Assembly (NCBI RefSeq): GCF_009696485.1
Contig: NZ_VULY01000018.1
Coordinates: forward strand, 569,001-633,000
DNA from: Suipraeoptans intestinalis
Lineage (GTDB): Bacteria > Bacillota > Clostridia > Lachnospirales > Lachnospiraceae
Direction of reading: 5' to 3'
Length of the DNA: 64,000 nt
Made by a program: the position numbers and the translations under genes. Position 1 is the stretch's first letter; every line of letters begins with the position of its first letter. This document shows, one piece after another, positions 33,507 through 40,593 of the stretch. Under the pieces are notes generated by a model. It was given only the letters and a program-made list of their open reading frames with translations. It was not told the DNA's origin and did not search any database.

Positions 33507-33535
33507 ATATTACTATGCCACATTTTCAAAATCAA
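33507..33535 (-). promoter_or_regulatory. Promoter toward the recombinase-like gene
   Basis: TTGATT (33530-33535) and TAATAT (33507-33512) are separated by 17 bases on the minus strand. It lies immediately after the terminator at 33534-33560, giving the recombinase operon its own start. Confidence 0.6.
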
Positions 33536-33560
33536 AAAAACACAGAAATATTTTTCTGTG
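33534..33560 (-). terminator. Terminator closing the left side of the repeat array
   Basis: On the minus strand CACAGAAA-AATA-TTTCTGTG is followed by TTTTTTTG, a strong intrinsic terminator facing out of the array. No gene lies upstream of it on that strand, which implies a non-coding transcript from the array. Confidence 0.75.
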
Positions 33561-33616
33561 AATAGATAAGAAGCTGAAAAGTATTCGACATGCCAATTCT
33601 GTAGAAAGGAAATAGT

Positions 33617-34090
33617 ATAACTTAAAAAGGTAAAAGATGACTTTTCAAAAATCCATTACCTTAACGAATCAATTGATAGTGAAACTAGTCCATTACTAGC
33701 TAAAAGATGGTTAAGTAGAGTTTCCCATTTTATCGCTAAATGTGGAATAGTAAAGAAGTCTAAGTTTTCTTAAAAAGTGGATTTGAATAGAGGTCCATTA
33801 TGATAGAAATAATGGTGTATTAGAGTAGCCCACTTTGATTTGCGATATGGACTTTTAGAATAATCCATATTTTCAGTAATGTTGGAATACTAAAGAAAAC
33901 CATGAAAACTTGACTTGTTGGTTCATAGAGAAATCCATTTTTCTATGAAAGATGAGCCAGTAAAGTAACCGATTCAGTCGTAAAAGATGGCTAACTTAAA
34001 ACTGCCGCTTAGTTTATGTTTATGGACGAATATAACCATCCATTTTTTCTCAAAAAGTGGAATAGTAAAGAAGTCAGTGGAATAAGTAAA
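33617..34090. repeat. 35-bp-phased array of about 13 degenerate dyad repeats
   Basis: Units start at 33617, 33652, 33689, 33724, 33759, 33794, 33829, 33864, 33899, 33934, 33968, 34003, 34039 and 34074 (the last partial). Steps are 35 bp, with only slips of 34, 36 or 37. A typical unit opens TCCATTTTT, has an inverted partner AAAAGATGGA about 8-13 bases on, and ends TAGTAAAG. Sequences differ widely, but the CCA...TGG dyad is kept, sometimes with longer matched arms (CCATTAT/ATAATGG in the unit at 33794, about 10 bp in the one at 34039). It is not a CRISPR: there are no constant repeats and unique spacers. Confidence 0.8.
34062..34090 (-). promoter_or_regulatory. Promoter-like pair reading into the array
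   Basis: TTTACT (34085-34090) and TACTAT (34062-34067) are 17 bases apart on the minus strand. A transcript would cross the whole array and end at the terminator at 33534-33560, about 520 bases. Repeat units carry the same TACTA-like word, so this may be fortuitous. Confidence 0.4.
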
Positions 34091-34127
34091 GGGCAGGAGA
34101 TTTCGATATTTTCTGCCTATTTTTATT
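34091..34127 (+). terminator. Terminator closing the right side of the repeat array
   Basis: GGCAGGAGAT (34092-34101) pairs with ATTTTCTGCC (34108-34117), with two G-U pairs and a TTCGAT loop. It is followed by TATTTTTATTT. It faces outward, opposite to the one at 33534-33560. Confidence 0.75.
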
Positions 34128-34154
34128 TATTCTACTGATGTTATTATTGAGATA

Positions 34155-34306
34155 ATCTCATTTTGATGAGATACGTGTTTAGCGTGAGTAACGATAGTTT
34201 ACTCACGCTAAACACGTAGGCTTGCAGCCCAAAAAGAAAGCTCGATGCTTTCTTTTTTCCTTGCAGTCGGTTCTAACGAACCGATGTTTTGCGAACCGCG
34301 CAAAAC
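34155..34306. repeat. Cluster of five consecutive strong hairpins
   Basis: Hairpins are 34155-34172 (ATCTCAT/ATGAGAT), 34172-34218 (a perfect 20-bp stem around TACGTGTTTAGCGTGAGTAA), 34231-34257 (AAAAAGAAAGC/GCTTTCTTTTT), 34267-34284 (TCGGTTC/GAACCGA) and 34286-34306 (GTTTTGCG/CGCAAAAC). Such stacked dyads are typical of transfer or replication origins (oriT, single- or double-strand origins). The third is also a terminator-like stem. No nick site could be assigned. Confidence 0.65.
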
Positions 34307-34368
34307 CTGCTCGCGAAGATTGCTCGCATAATAAAGTTGCTTGCCGGTATTGTATCTTACTAAAAAAC

Positions 34369-34397
34369 TTGATATTATTCGGCTAACCGTCTATAAT
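34369..34397 (+). promoter_or_regulatory. Promoter of the HTH-ydcF-bceRS operon
   Basis: TTGATA and a perfect TATAAT are separated by 17 bases, with a small CGG-CTAA-CCG dyad in the spacer. AGGAGG and the first ATG follow at 34416-34428. Confidence 0.75.
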
Positions 34398-34425
34398 ATA
34401 AGTAGATGGATTAAGGAGGACGGCA

Positions 34426-34614
34426 ATGTTCGAGTATATGACTGTACAAGACGCAGCAAAACTATGGGGCTTGTCAGAACGACGAGTGCAGAAACTTTGT
34501 AAAGAAAACCGTATCAAAGGTGTAGTGCATTTAAATCGTATTTGGCTAATACCCAAACAAACACAGAAGCCCCTTGATCAGCGATATAAATGTAATTGGC
34601 ATTCGGAGGAATAG
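34426..34614 (+). CDS. Small helix-turn-helix protein (excisionase/MerR-like)
   Basis: This 62-residue protein starts MFEYMTVQDAAKLWGLSERR, an HTH_17-type winged helix like those of excisionases, with a C-terminal WLIPKQTQKP. It opens the operon that continues with ydcF-like, response regulator and kinase genes. It could regulate that operon or be a leftover of a mobile element; its small size and position 3 bases before the next gene favour co-expression. Confidence 0.75.
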   Translation: MFEYMTVQDAAKLWGLSERRVQKLCKENRIKGVVHLNRIWLIPKQTQKPLDQRYKCNWHSEE

Positions 34615-34617
34615 AAA

Positions 34618-35613
34618 ATGATATATTGGATTATATTTGGGGCTTTTACGGCTATATTTATAGGTTCATTTTTGAGGGAAAAACGTGCTTTCAGAAATTC
34701 AATCTTTCTTGCATTGAGCTTAGCATCGCTATTTGTTGCAGTGGCTTATGCTACAAATGGGACAATAGTTAATACTTTACTTAATATAGTTCTGTATACA
34801 GTCATCCCGTTGATTTTACTGTTTATTTCCTTTGTCTTTATCTATGCAGGAGTGATTGCAATAAAAAGAGAACGTTTCAGTTTGGCACACAGTTTATCTA
34901 TTGCGTTTGGAGTTGGAATTTGGGGCGCATTCGTTGCTGTGGCAGTAACGATTTCAGCTAAAAATTTATCGACTATTACGATGTCAATGGTTGTATTGAT
35001 TGCCCTCATCGCGATGTATGTTATTTTTACTTTTTCAGCACTCTTCATTTACTCACAGCTCTACCACCTTTTGCCGAAAAACAAAAACTGTGATTTTATT
35101 ATCGTACATGGTGCTGGGCTGCTTAACGGCGAAAGGGTCTCCCCTCTGCTGGCTGGAAGATTGAATAAGGGAATTGAGGTATTTGAGAGTTCCGGGAGAA
35201 AAGCAAAAATTATAGTTTCAGGCGGCCAGGGCAGTGATGAAAATATATCTGAAGCCGAAGCCATGAAAAATTATCTTCTGGAAAAAGGAATCTCTGAGCA
35301 TAACATTATCATGGAAGATCAGTCCACCACAACTCTTGAGAACATGATGTTCTCAAAAAAAATTATGGATCAGATGATGTCCCAGTACCGTGTGATTTTT
35401 GTAACAAATGATTATCATGTTTTTCGAACTGGGACATATGCAAAACAGGTTGGATTAAAAGCGGATGGTGTTGGGTGCAAAACAGCTTTTTATTATTGGC
35501 CGAATGCGTTTATCAGAGAGTATATCGCAATTATTCTCAAATATAAAGCAGTGCCTATCGTGTTATTTCTGCTTTGGTTGGCAGGTACAGTTGTTTCAAT
35601 GTTAAATTTTTAG
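34618..35613 (+). CDS. YdcF/SanA-family (DUF218) membrane protein
   Basis: The 331-residue protein has about five membrane segments in residues 1-150, then a soluble DUF218 domain: DFIIVHGAGLLNGERVSPLL near 160, RKAKIIVSGGQGSDE near 195, SEAEAMKNYL, EDQSTTTLENMM and FVTNDYHVFRTG near 265. A last hydrophobic segment follows. The family acts at the envelope; E. coli ElyC and SanA are linked to cell-wall precursor metabolism and vancomycin tolerance. Placed before a BceRS-type system, a role in envelope stress or antibiotic tolerance fits (inference). Confidence 0.85.
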   Translation: MIYWIIFGAFTAIFIGSFLREKRAFRNSIFLALSLASLFVAVAYATNGTIVNTLLNIVLYTVIPLILLFISFVFIYAGVIAIKRERFSLAHSLSIAFGVGIWGAFVAVAVTISAKNLSTITMSMVVLIALIAMYVIFTFSALFIYSQLYHLLPKNKNCDFIIVHGAGLLNGERVSPLLAGRLNKGIEVFESSGRKAKIIVSGGQGSDENISEAEAMKNYLLEKGISEHNIIMEDQSTTTLENMMFSKKIMDQMMSQYRVIFVTNDYHVFRTGTYAKQVGLKADGVGCKTAFYYWPNAFIREYIAIILKYKAVPIVLFLLWLAGTVVSMLNF

Positions 35614-35631
35614 ACGAAAAAGGAGATAAAT

Positions 35632-36330
35632 ATGAATTATAAAATTATGATAATAGAAGATGATCCCGATATTGCTGGACTCCTTTCAGACCATTTACAG
35701 CGGTTCGGTTTTTTAGTCTATCGGTGTAAAGATTTGAAAAATGTGATTGAGGAATTCAAGTTGGAAACCCCCCATCTGGTTTTGCTGGACATCAATCTTC
35801 CTGTCTATAACGGTTTCTATTGGTGTAATAAGATCAGAAGTATCAGTCCTTGTCCGATTATATTTCTTTCTGCCAGAAATACAGACTCCGATCAAGTTCA
35901 TGCCATTATGAACGGAGGGGATGATTATATTACAAAGCCATTTTCTTTTGAAGTGGTCACAGCAAAAATTTCCGCCGTCCTCCGCCGCACATATGGAGAG
36001 TATTCAAGTTTCAACGCAGATGAATTACAATGTGAAGATTGTATTTTTTCAAAAAGCAAATTAACATTGTCTTGTCATGGACATATGACGGAACTATCCA
36101 AAACAGAAGCAGGTGTGATCCGGGTGATGTTTCAGAATTATCCGAATATTGTAAGCCGTGAGGAACTGCTGAATGAAATTTGGGATGATGAGAGTTTTGT
36201 AGAAGAAAACACCTTGAATGTGACAATCAGCCGGATTCGCAAACGATTAGAGCGCATTGGCTCCACCCTTGCTGTTAAACCCGTCAGAGGCGTTGGTTAT
36301 CGCATAGGAGATTCACGTCATGAAAAATAA
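35632..36330 (+). CDS. bceR: OmpR-family response regulator (BceR type)
   Basis: The 232-residue regulator has a receiver domain with acidic pocket EDDPD (residues 8-12), phospho-acceptor Asp in VLLDINLPVYNG near 55, Lys in YITKPFSFEV near 104, and a C-terminal winged helix ending RPVRGVGYR-like KPVRGVGYRIGD. It forms a pair with the overlapping kinase gene and should control the downstream ABC transporter genes. Confidence 0.9.
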   Translation: MNYKIMIIEDDPDIAGLLSDHLQRFGFLVYRCKDLKNVIEEFKLETPHLVLLDINLPVYNGFYWCNKIRSISPCPIIFLSARNTDSDQVHAIMNGGDDYITKPFSFEVVTAKISAVLRRTYGEYSSFNADELQCEDCIFSKSKLTLSCHGHMTELSKTEAGVIRVMFQNYPNIVSREELLNEIWDDESFVEENTLNVTISRIRKRLERIGSTLAVKPVRGVGYRIGDSRHEK

Positions 36331-37339
36331 AAAACTTGCAAAACATTTAAAATGTTTTGTTTTGGATCACCTATGGGTAATTCTTCTTTTTTTAGCAGCG
36401 CCGGTTTCCATTATGATTGTTTATTTGACTTTAATTAGTGGAAATCCCGGAGGAACATGGTGGTATTATGTATTTTTATCTCTGTTTATTTTATTGTGCT
36501 TCTTGCTTTACCGGCTATATTCCACATGGGATTTTTATGAAATCCTCTGTAATGAAAACAAGACCTTGGAGGATTTTCTAATCAGCGAACCCAAAGGCCG
36601 CGAGGAACAGCACTATCGGAAGTTAGTTGAGGAACAGCACAGGTTATATTTAAACCGGTTAGCTCGTATGGAGGACAAGCAAAAGCAGAGTAAGATCATG
36701 ATTTATCGCTGGGTGCATCAATTAAAAATGCCTTTATCCGTGATCCGTCTGGTTTCAGAAAACAAAAAAGGCGATTCGGATTTTCGTAAAATAGCACAAT
36801 CAGCGGCGCAAATACAATATGATTTGGATCAGGTTTTGAATATGTATAAACTTGATGCAATAAAAAATGATTTTCATTCCGAAAAAGTGAATTTGCACAG
36901 TATGTGTAAAGATTGTATCAACGAGTTAAAAAGCTCATTTATTACAAAAGGAATTTTTCCAAAACTTGAGATTGCAGATGATTTGGTGGTGTACAGCGAT
37001 TCCAAATGGCTTCGTTTCGTGTTGTACCAACTCTTAACCAATGCTATCAAATATAGTGATGAAGGAAAGAAAATTACCGTCCGTGCTGACAGATCAGAAG
37101 AATGTACTTCATTGAGTATCCAAGATGAAGGATGTGGCATTGATCCTCGTGACTTCAATCGAATTTTTGATTTGTTTTTTACGGGACAGAATGGACGCCT
37201 GCGCGGAGAATCAAGCGGATTGGGCTTGTATATGGTAAAACAAAGCCTGGATTATCTGGGACATACCATAATGGTGCAGTCAGAATTAGGAAAAGGAAGT
37301 ACATTTACTATTTATTTTCATGCAAAAAGTGAAATATAG
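36320..37339 (+). CDS. bceS: Intramembrane-sensing histidine kinase (BceS type)
   Basis: The 339-residue kinase has two N-terminal membrane helices (about 13-35 and 44-63) with only a short loop between. That is the BceS/LiaS-like layout, which senses through the transporter, not directly. The phospho-accepting His is in YRWVHQLKMPLS near residue 135. The N box LLTNAIKYSDEG, DEGCGID and SSGLGLYMVKQSL form the ATP domain. Its ATG overlaps the end of the regulator gene by 11 bases. It ends before a strong terminator. Confidence 0.92.
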   Translation: MKNKKLAKHLKCFVLDHLWVILLFLAAPVSIMIVYLTLISGNPGGTWWYYVFLSLFILLCFLLYRLYSTWDFYEILCNENKTLEDFLISEPKGREEQHYRKLVEEQHRLYLNRLARMEDKQKQSKIMIYRWVHQLKMPLSVIRLVSENKKGDSDFRKIAQSAAQIQYDLDQVLNMYKLDAIKNDFHSEKVNLHSMCKDCINELKSSFITKGIFPKLEIADDLVVYSDSKWLRFVLYQLLTNAIKYSDEGKKITVRADRSEECTSLSIQDEGCGIDPRDFNRIFDLFFTGQNGRLRGESSGLGLYMVKQSLDYLGHTIMVQSELGKGSTFTIYFHAKSEI

Positions 37340-37344
37340 CATTT

Positions 37345-37392
37345 CGAGAAAGATTACAAAACTGTCATGTTCCGTAATCTTTCTCGATTTTT
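37345..37392 (+). terminator. Terminator after bceS with a BceR-like box in its loop
   Basis: CGAGAAAGATTAC (37345-37357) pairs perfectly with GTAATCTTTCTCG (37374-37386), then TTTTTATTTTTT. The loop edge holds TTACA-AAAC-TGTCA (37354-37367), one mismatch from the TNACA-N4-TGTAA motif of BceR-type regulators, upstream of the ABC genes. Confidence 0.8.
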
Positions 37393-37410
37393 ATTTTTTG
37401 AGATATCAGC

Positions 37411-37416
37411 TATACT
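37411..37416 (+). promoter_or_regulatory. Probable -10 of the bceAB-type operon
   Basis: TATACT here has only a T-rich stretch at the -35 distance, consistent with activation by the response regulator bound at 37354-37367. Confidence 0.5.
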
Positions 37417-37446
37417 AAATGCAGAACAATGAAGGAGGTTGTAAAG

Positions 37447-38205
37447 ATGTCAATTTTAACAACAAAACATCTTGGTAAAGTATATGAGGGAAAAGTTCCA
37501 TATACCGCTTTGAATGATATTAACTTTAGTATTGAAAAAGGAGAATTTGTCGCCATTATGGGACCATCCGGTAGTGGTAAAAGCACTCTTTTAAATGTGA
37601 TTTCTACCATCGATCACCCTACCAGCGGCAGTGTCTGCATTGATAGTGAAGATCCCCACGAAATGAATGACGACCAACTGGCACATTTTAGACGGAATAC
37701 CTTGGGCTTTGTATTTCAGGACTTCAATTTGGTGCATACTTTGACAGTGGGCGAAAATATCATGCTGCCGTTGACATTGGAAGGTGTTCCTGTTCCTGAG
37801 ATTAAAAAGCGCACCGCGGAGGTTGCTGCACTTTTAGGAATTGAGCCTCTCCTTTCCAAACGCACTTTTGAAATATCCGGAGGGCAGGCACAGCGTACCG
37901 CGGTTGCCCGTGCCGTTGTAACCAATCCGTCTTTGCTTCTGGCAGACGAACCTACCGGAAATCTCGATTCCAAGGCTACGAAAGATGTTATGGAATTATT
38001 CCGGATGCTCAACGAAACGAAAAATTCCACTATCCTGATGGTAACGCACGATTCTTTTGTGGCGAGCTATTGCAAGCGCGTCCTGATTATCAAAGACGGA
38101 CAGTTATACCAGGAAATTGTCTCCGATGGAAATCGAAGGACTTTTCAACAGGAGATTGTGGATGCTATGAGTCTTTTGGGAGGTGAACCGCATGACCTTA
38201 TTTGA
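37447..38205 (+). CDS. bceA: ABC transporter ATPase of a peptide-antibiotic resistance pump (BceA type)
   Basis: This 252-residue ATPase has Walker A GPSGSGKSTLLN (residues 40-51), Q loop FVFQDFNLVHTL, signature EISGGQAQRTAVARA near 140 (with A in place of the common Q) and Walker B LLLADEPTGNLDS. The start is the ATG at 37447, which has GGAGG before it; an ATG six codons earlier overlaps that site. BceAB pumps remove bacitracin or lantibiotics from their lipid targets and signal to BceS. Confidence 0.92.
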   Translation: MSILTTKHLGKVYEGKVPYTALNDINFSIEKGEFVAIMGPSGSGKSTLLNVISTIDHPTSGSVCIDSEDPHEMNDDQLAHFRRNTLGFVFQDFNLVHTLTVGENIMLPLTLEGVPVPEIKKRTAEVAALLGIEPLLSKRTFEISGGQAQRTAVARAVVTNPSLLLADEPTGNLDSKATKDVMELFRMLNETKNSTILMVTHDSFVASYCKRVLIIKDGQLYQEIVSDGNRRTFQQEIVDAMSLLGGEPHDLI

Positions 38206-40096
38206 CTTTGCCCGCAACAATATCAGCCGTGACAGAAGAAACTATATTTATTACTTCGTGAACTGCGTGTTTTCTGTATTTGTATTTTTCCTGTTCACAG
38301 TGCTGTCGTTTCACCCGGCCATGAGTATCATTGACCGAGACAGCACCATGGGGTTGATCCTTATAGTAGGCGAGCTTATTTCCATTGGATTTTCCGTTTG
38401 CTTTATTTCATACTCTGTGGGATGTTTTCTGAAGGCTCGAAGTCGCCAGTTCGGTTTGATCACTATTTTGGGCGCATCAAAAAAGCAGGTTAACAAACTT
38501 GTGTTTCTGGAAAACATGATTGTTGGATTTGCATCTATCGTAACGGGGATTTTGCTGGGATTTGTGTTTTCAAAATTCTTTTTGGACATTGCAAATAAAG
38601 TTATCGGCGTATCCGACTTTACTTTCTATTTCCCTGTTCAGGCAATCATTACTACTGTTATTGTCTTGGGAATTGTCTTTTTAGCGATTGCTTTTTTTAC
38701 GCCAAGGCTGATTCGCAAGAAAGAGGTGGTACGTTTATTAAAAACCGAAGTAACCGGTGAAAAGCCACAGAAACTGTTACCCCTTCTTATTGTATTTTTA
38801 GTTTTATTTGGTTTTATGGTTTGGCTTTTTACAAGCGGGACACAGATGGCTAAACAGATTCAGGACAATAGTGTGACTGCTTTGGTGTTGGTTTTTACCA
38901 TTATCACTGGAACTTATTTGATGTTTGCCTATGGAATGCGTATGGCCCTTGCCCTTTCAAAAAAAAGTCATGCAAGAGGACGTTTGCTTTATAGCAGCGA
39001 TAAAAAAGCAAAACTGAGAGCAAATGCGCAGACAATGACAATTTCCGCTGTATTGTATGCCATTTCATTCTTTTCCATCATCCTCCTGTTTTCCATATCG
39101 ACAAATGTGAAAACAGAAACGGAGAAGATCATGCCCTATGCTATAAGTTATAATGCCTGGACAGAAAATGCAGATGTTGCCGGCGACGTGGCTGTGATTG
39201 AAAAGGAACTGCAAGACTTGCCCGGTTATCAAAAAGCTGTATTTAACCTTTGGTACAATAAGGCTAACCCAACCCGTTCTGCGATGATGTCTGCAAGTGA
39301 TTACAACATCATAATGAAGTTTCTCGGTAGAGAAACAGTGACAGTTTCAGAAGACGGCGTTTTTCTCGTTGCTGGAAATGCAGGAGAAACCGTCAAAAAG
39401 ATTCCGTCAGATATTCAGTCCTTTATGGATGAAAATCGTTTTGATCTGTCTGTAGAAGGATATACAGAAGCAACCATTATGCTGTCCGGTTTCACAACCA
39501 ATGTTTGCATTGTAAATGATTCAGTTTTTGATGCTTTGAAGCCACAGATGGACAGCAAGACTATCACAGCATTTGTTTATGATAACTGGGAAATGAATAG
39601 TCATAGTCCCGAAGCGGTTGAAAACTCATTGAAAACCAGTATTGAAAACAGAGATGCAAATGTGATAACTGCGTACAGCTACTATCGCACCAGCCAGCTG
39701 CAGAACAATCTGACGTTATATATCGGCAGTATGCTGTGCTTCACGTTTATTCTTGCAGTTGCAAGCTTTATATACTCCAGACTATATTCGGAGTTGGATG
39801 CAGAATGCAAAAAGTACAAAGGAATTGTAAAAATCGGGTTGTCCAAGAAAGAGTTATCTTCTGCATTGCGTAAGGTAACATCCTTGATTTTGTTGGTTCC
39901 TTTCCTTGTTGCTCTGATTTACCTTTGGATTGGAATTTTTATTAGCGAACGATTTGCGATTGTTTCAAATATTCCGGTAGCTTTCTGGTGTACAGTTGTG
40001 CTGCTTGTATTGCAGACGGGAATTTACTTTGGAATCGATGCTTCCTATCGAAAAGCTGTTTTCCGTAAAGTGTATCAGGATTATGAAAGGAGTTAA
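38192..40096 (+). CDS. bceB: ABC transporter permease of the BceB type
   Basis: The permease is 634 residues long with FtsX-type helices: one near residue 20, three at about 50-180, further ones at 200-300, a soluble extracellular region of about 200 residues at about 300-515, and the last three helices near the C-terminus. This matches BceB/VraG. GGGAGG precedes the ATG at 38192, overlapping the ATPase gene by 14 bases. The extracellular domain binds the peptide-target complex and sets specificity, which cannot be read here. Confidence 0.9.
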   Translation: MTLFDFARNNISRDRRNYIYYFVNCVFSVFVFFLFTVLSFHPAMSIIDRDSTMGLILIVGELISIGFSVCFISYSVGCFLKARSRQFGLITILGASKKQVNKLVFLENMIVGFASIVTGILLGFVFSKFFLDIANKVIGVSDFTFYFPVQAIITTVIVLGIVFLAIAFFTPRLIRKKEVVRLLKTEVTGEKPQKLLPLLIVFLVLFGFMVWLFTSGTQMAKQIQDNSVTALVLVFTIITGTYLMFAYGMRMALALSKKSHARGRLLYSSDKKAKLRANAQTMTISAVLYAISFFSIILLFSISTNVKTETEKIMPYAISYNAWTENADVAGDVAVIEKELQDLPGYQKAVFNLWYNKANPTRSAMMSASDYNIIMKFLGRETVTVSEDGVFLVAGNAGETVKKIPSDIQSFMDENRFDLSVEGYTEATIMLSGFTTNVCIVNDSVFDALKPQMDSKTITAFVYDNWEMNSHSPEAVENSLKTSIENRDANVITAYSYYRTSQLQNNLTLYIGSMLCFTFILAVASFIYSRLYSELDAECKKYKGIVKIGLSKKELSSALRKVTSLILLVPFLVALIYLWIGIFISERFAIVSNIPVAFWCTVVLLVLQTGIYFGIDASYRKAVFRKVYQDYERS

Positions 40097-40100
40097 AAGA

Positions 40101-40472
40101 ATGAAGAGAATATTTAGCGTATTGTTTGCCGCAGTTGTGGTCTTATGTATGCTATCAGGATGTTCAATGAAAAATGAAACTTATTCTGACGAGGAAAAAC
40201 AAGTGATTAAAGCAGCAAATCAAATTATTTCCAGCGAGTACGATGTAACGTTTGATGAAGGCGATTTTTCCTATAGTGTAGGTAAACAAATCAAGGAAAA
40301 TGAATTTGTATCACTTGATTCCGAAGAAAAACAGCAGGAAACTTTTGAAAATATTGTAAGTGTTTCTGCACTTAAAACCAGTCTCCATGAAAAAGGCGAA
40401 GTATATGCCTATTCTGTGATTTTCAACTCTCAGACAAAGGAGATTGTGAGTATTAGCGTGAATGTTGAGTAA
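40101..40472 (+). CDS. Small lipoprotein after the BceAB-type transporter
   Basis: The 123-residue protein has a signal peptide MKRIFSVLFAAVVVLCMLSG-C, with lipobox LSGC at about 18-21. The mature part is acidic with no known domain. AAGGAG precedes the ATG, 4 bases past the permease stop, so it belongs to the transporter operon. It may be an accessory or immunity lipoprotein; function not recognised. Confidence 0.8.
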   Translation: MKRIFSVLFAAVVVLCMLSGCSMKNETYSDEEKQVIKAANQIISSEYDVTFDEGDFSYSVGKQIKENEFVSLDSEEKQQETFENIVSVSALKTSLHEKGEVYAYSVIFNSQTKEIVSISVNVE

Positions 40473-40593
40473 CAGTGATAAGATATGGTGATTCATGATG
40501 CCATCCCTTTGGCCACGGAATCAGCAAACAACAACTGCTCGGAACTCAAAAGTGAGTTTAGCTTTTATAAATTGTAACGTATGGATACCGACG

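Noticed and set aside
33617-34090. CRISPR array
   Set aside because: Units are contiguous and diverge throughout. There are no constant repeats with unique spacers, and no cas gene is near.
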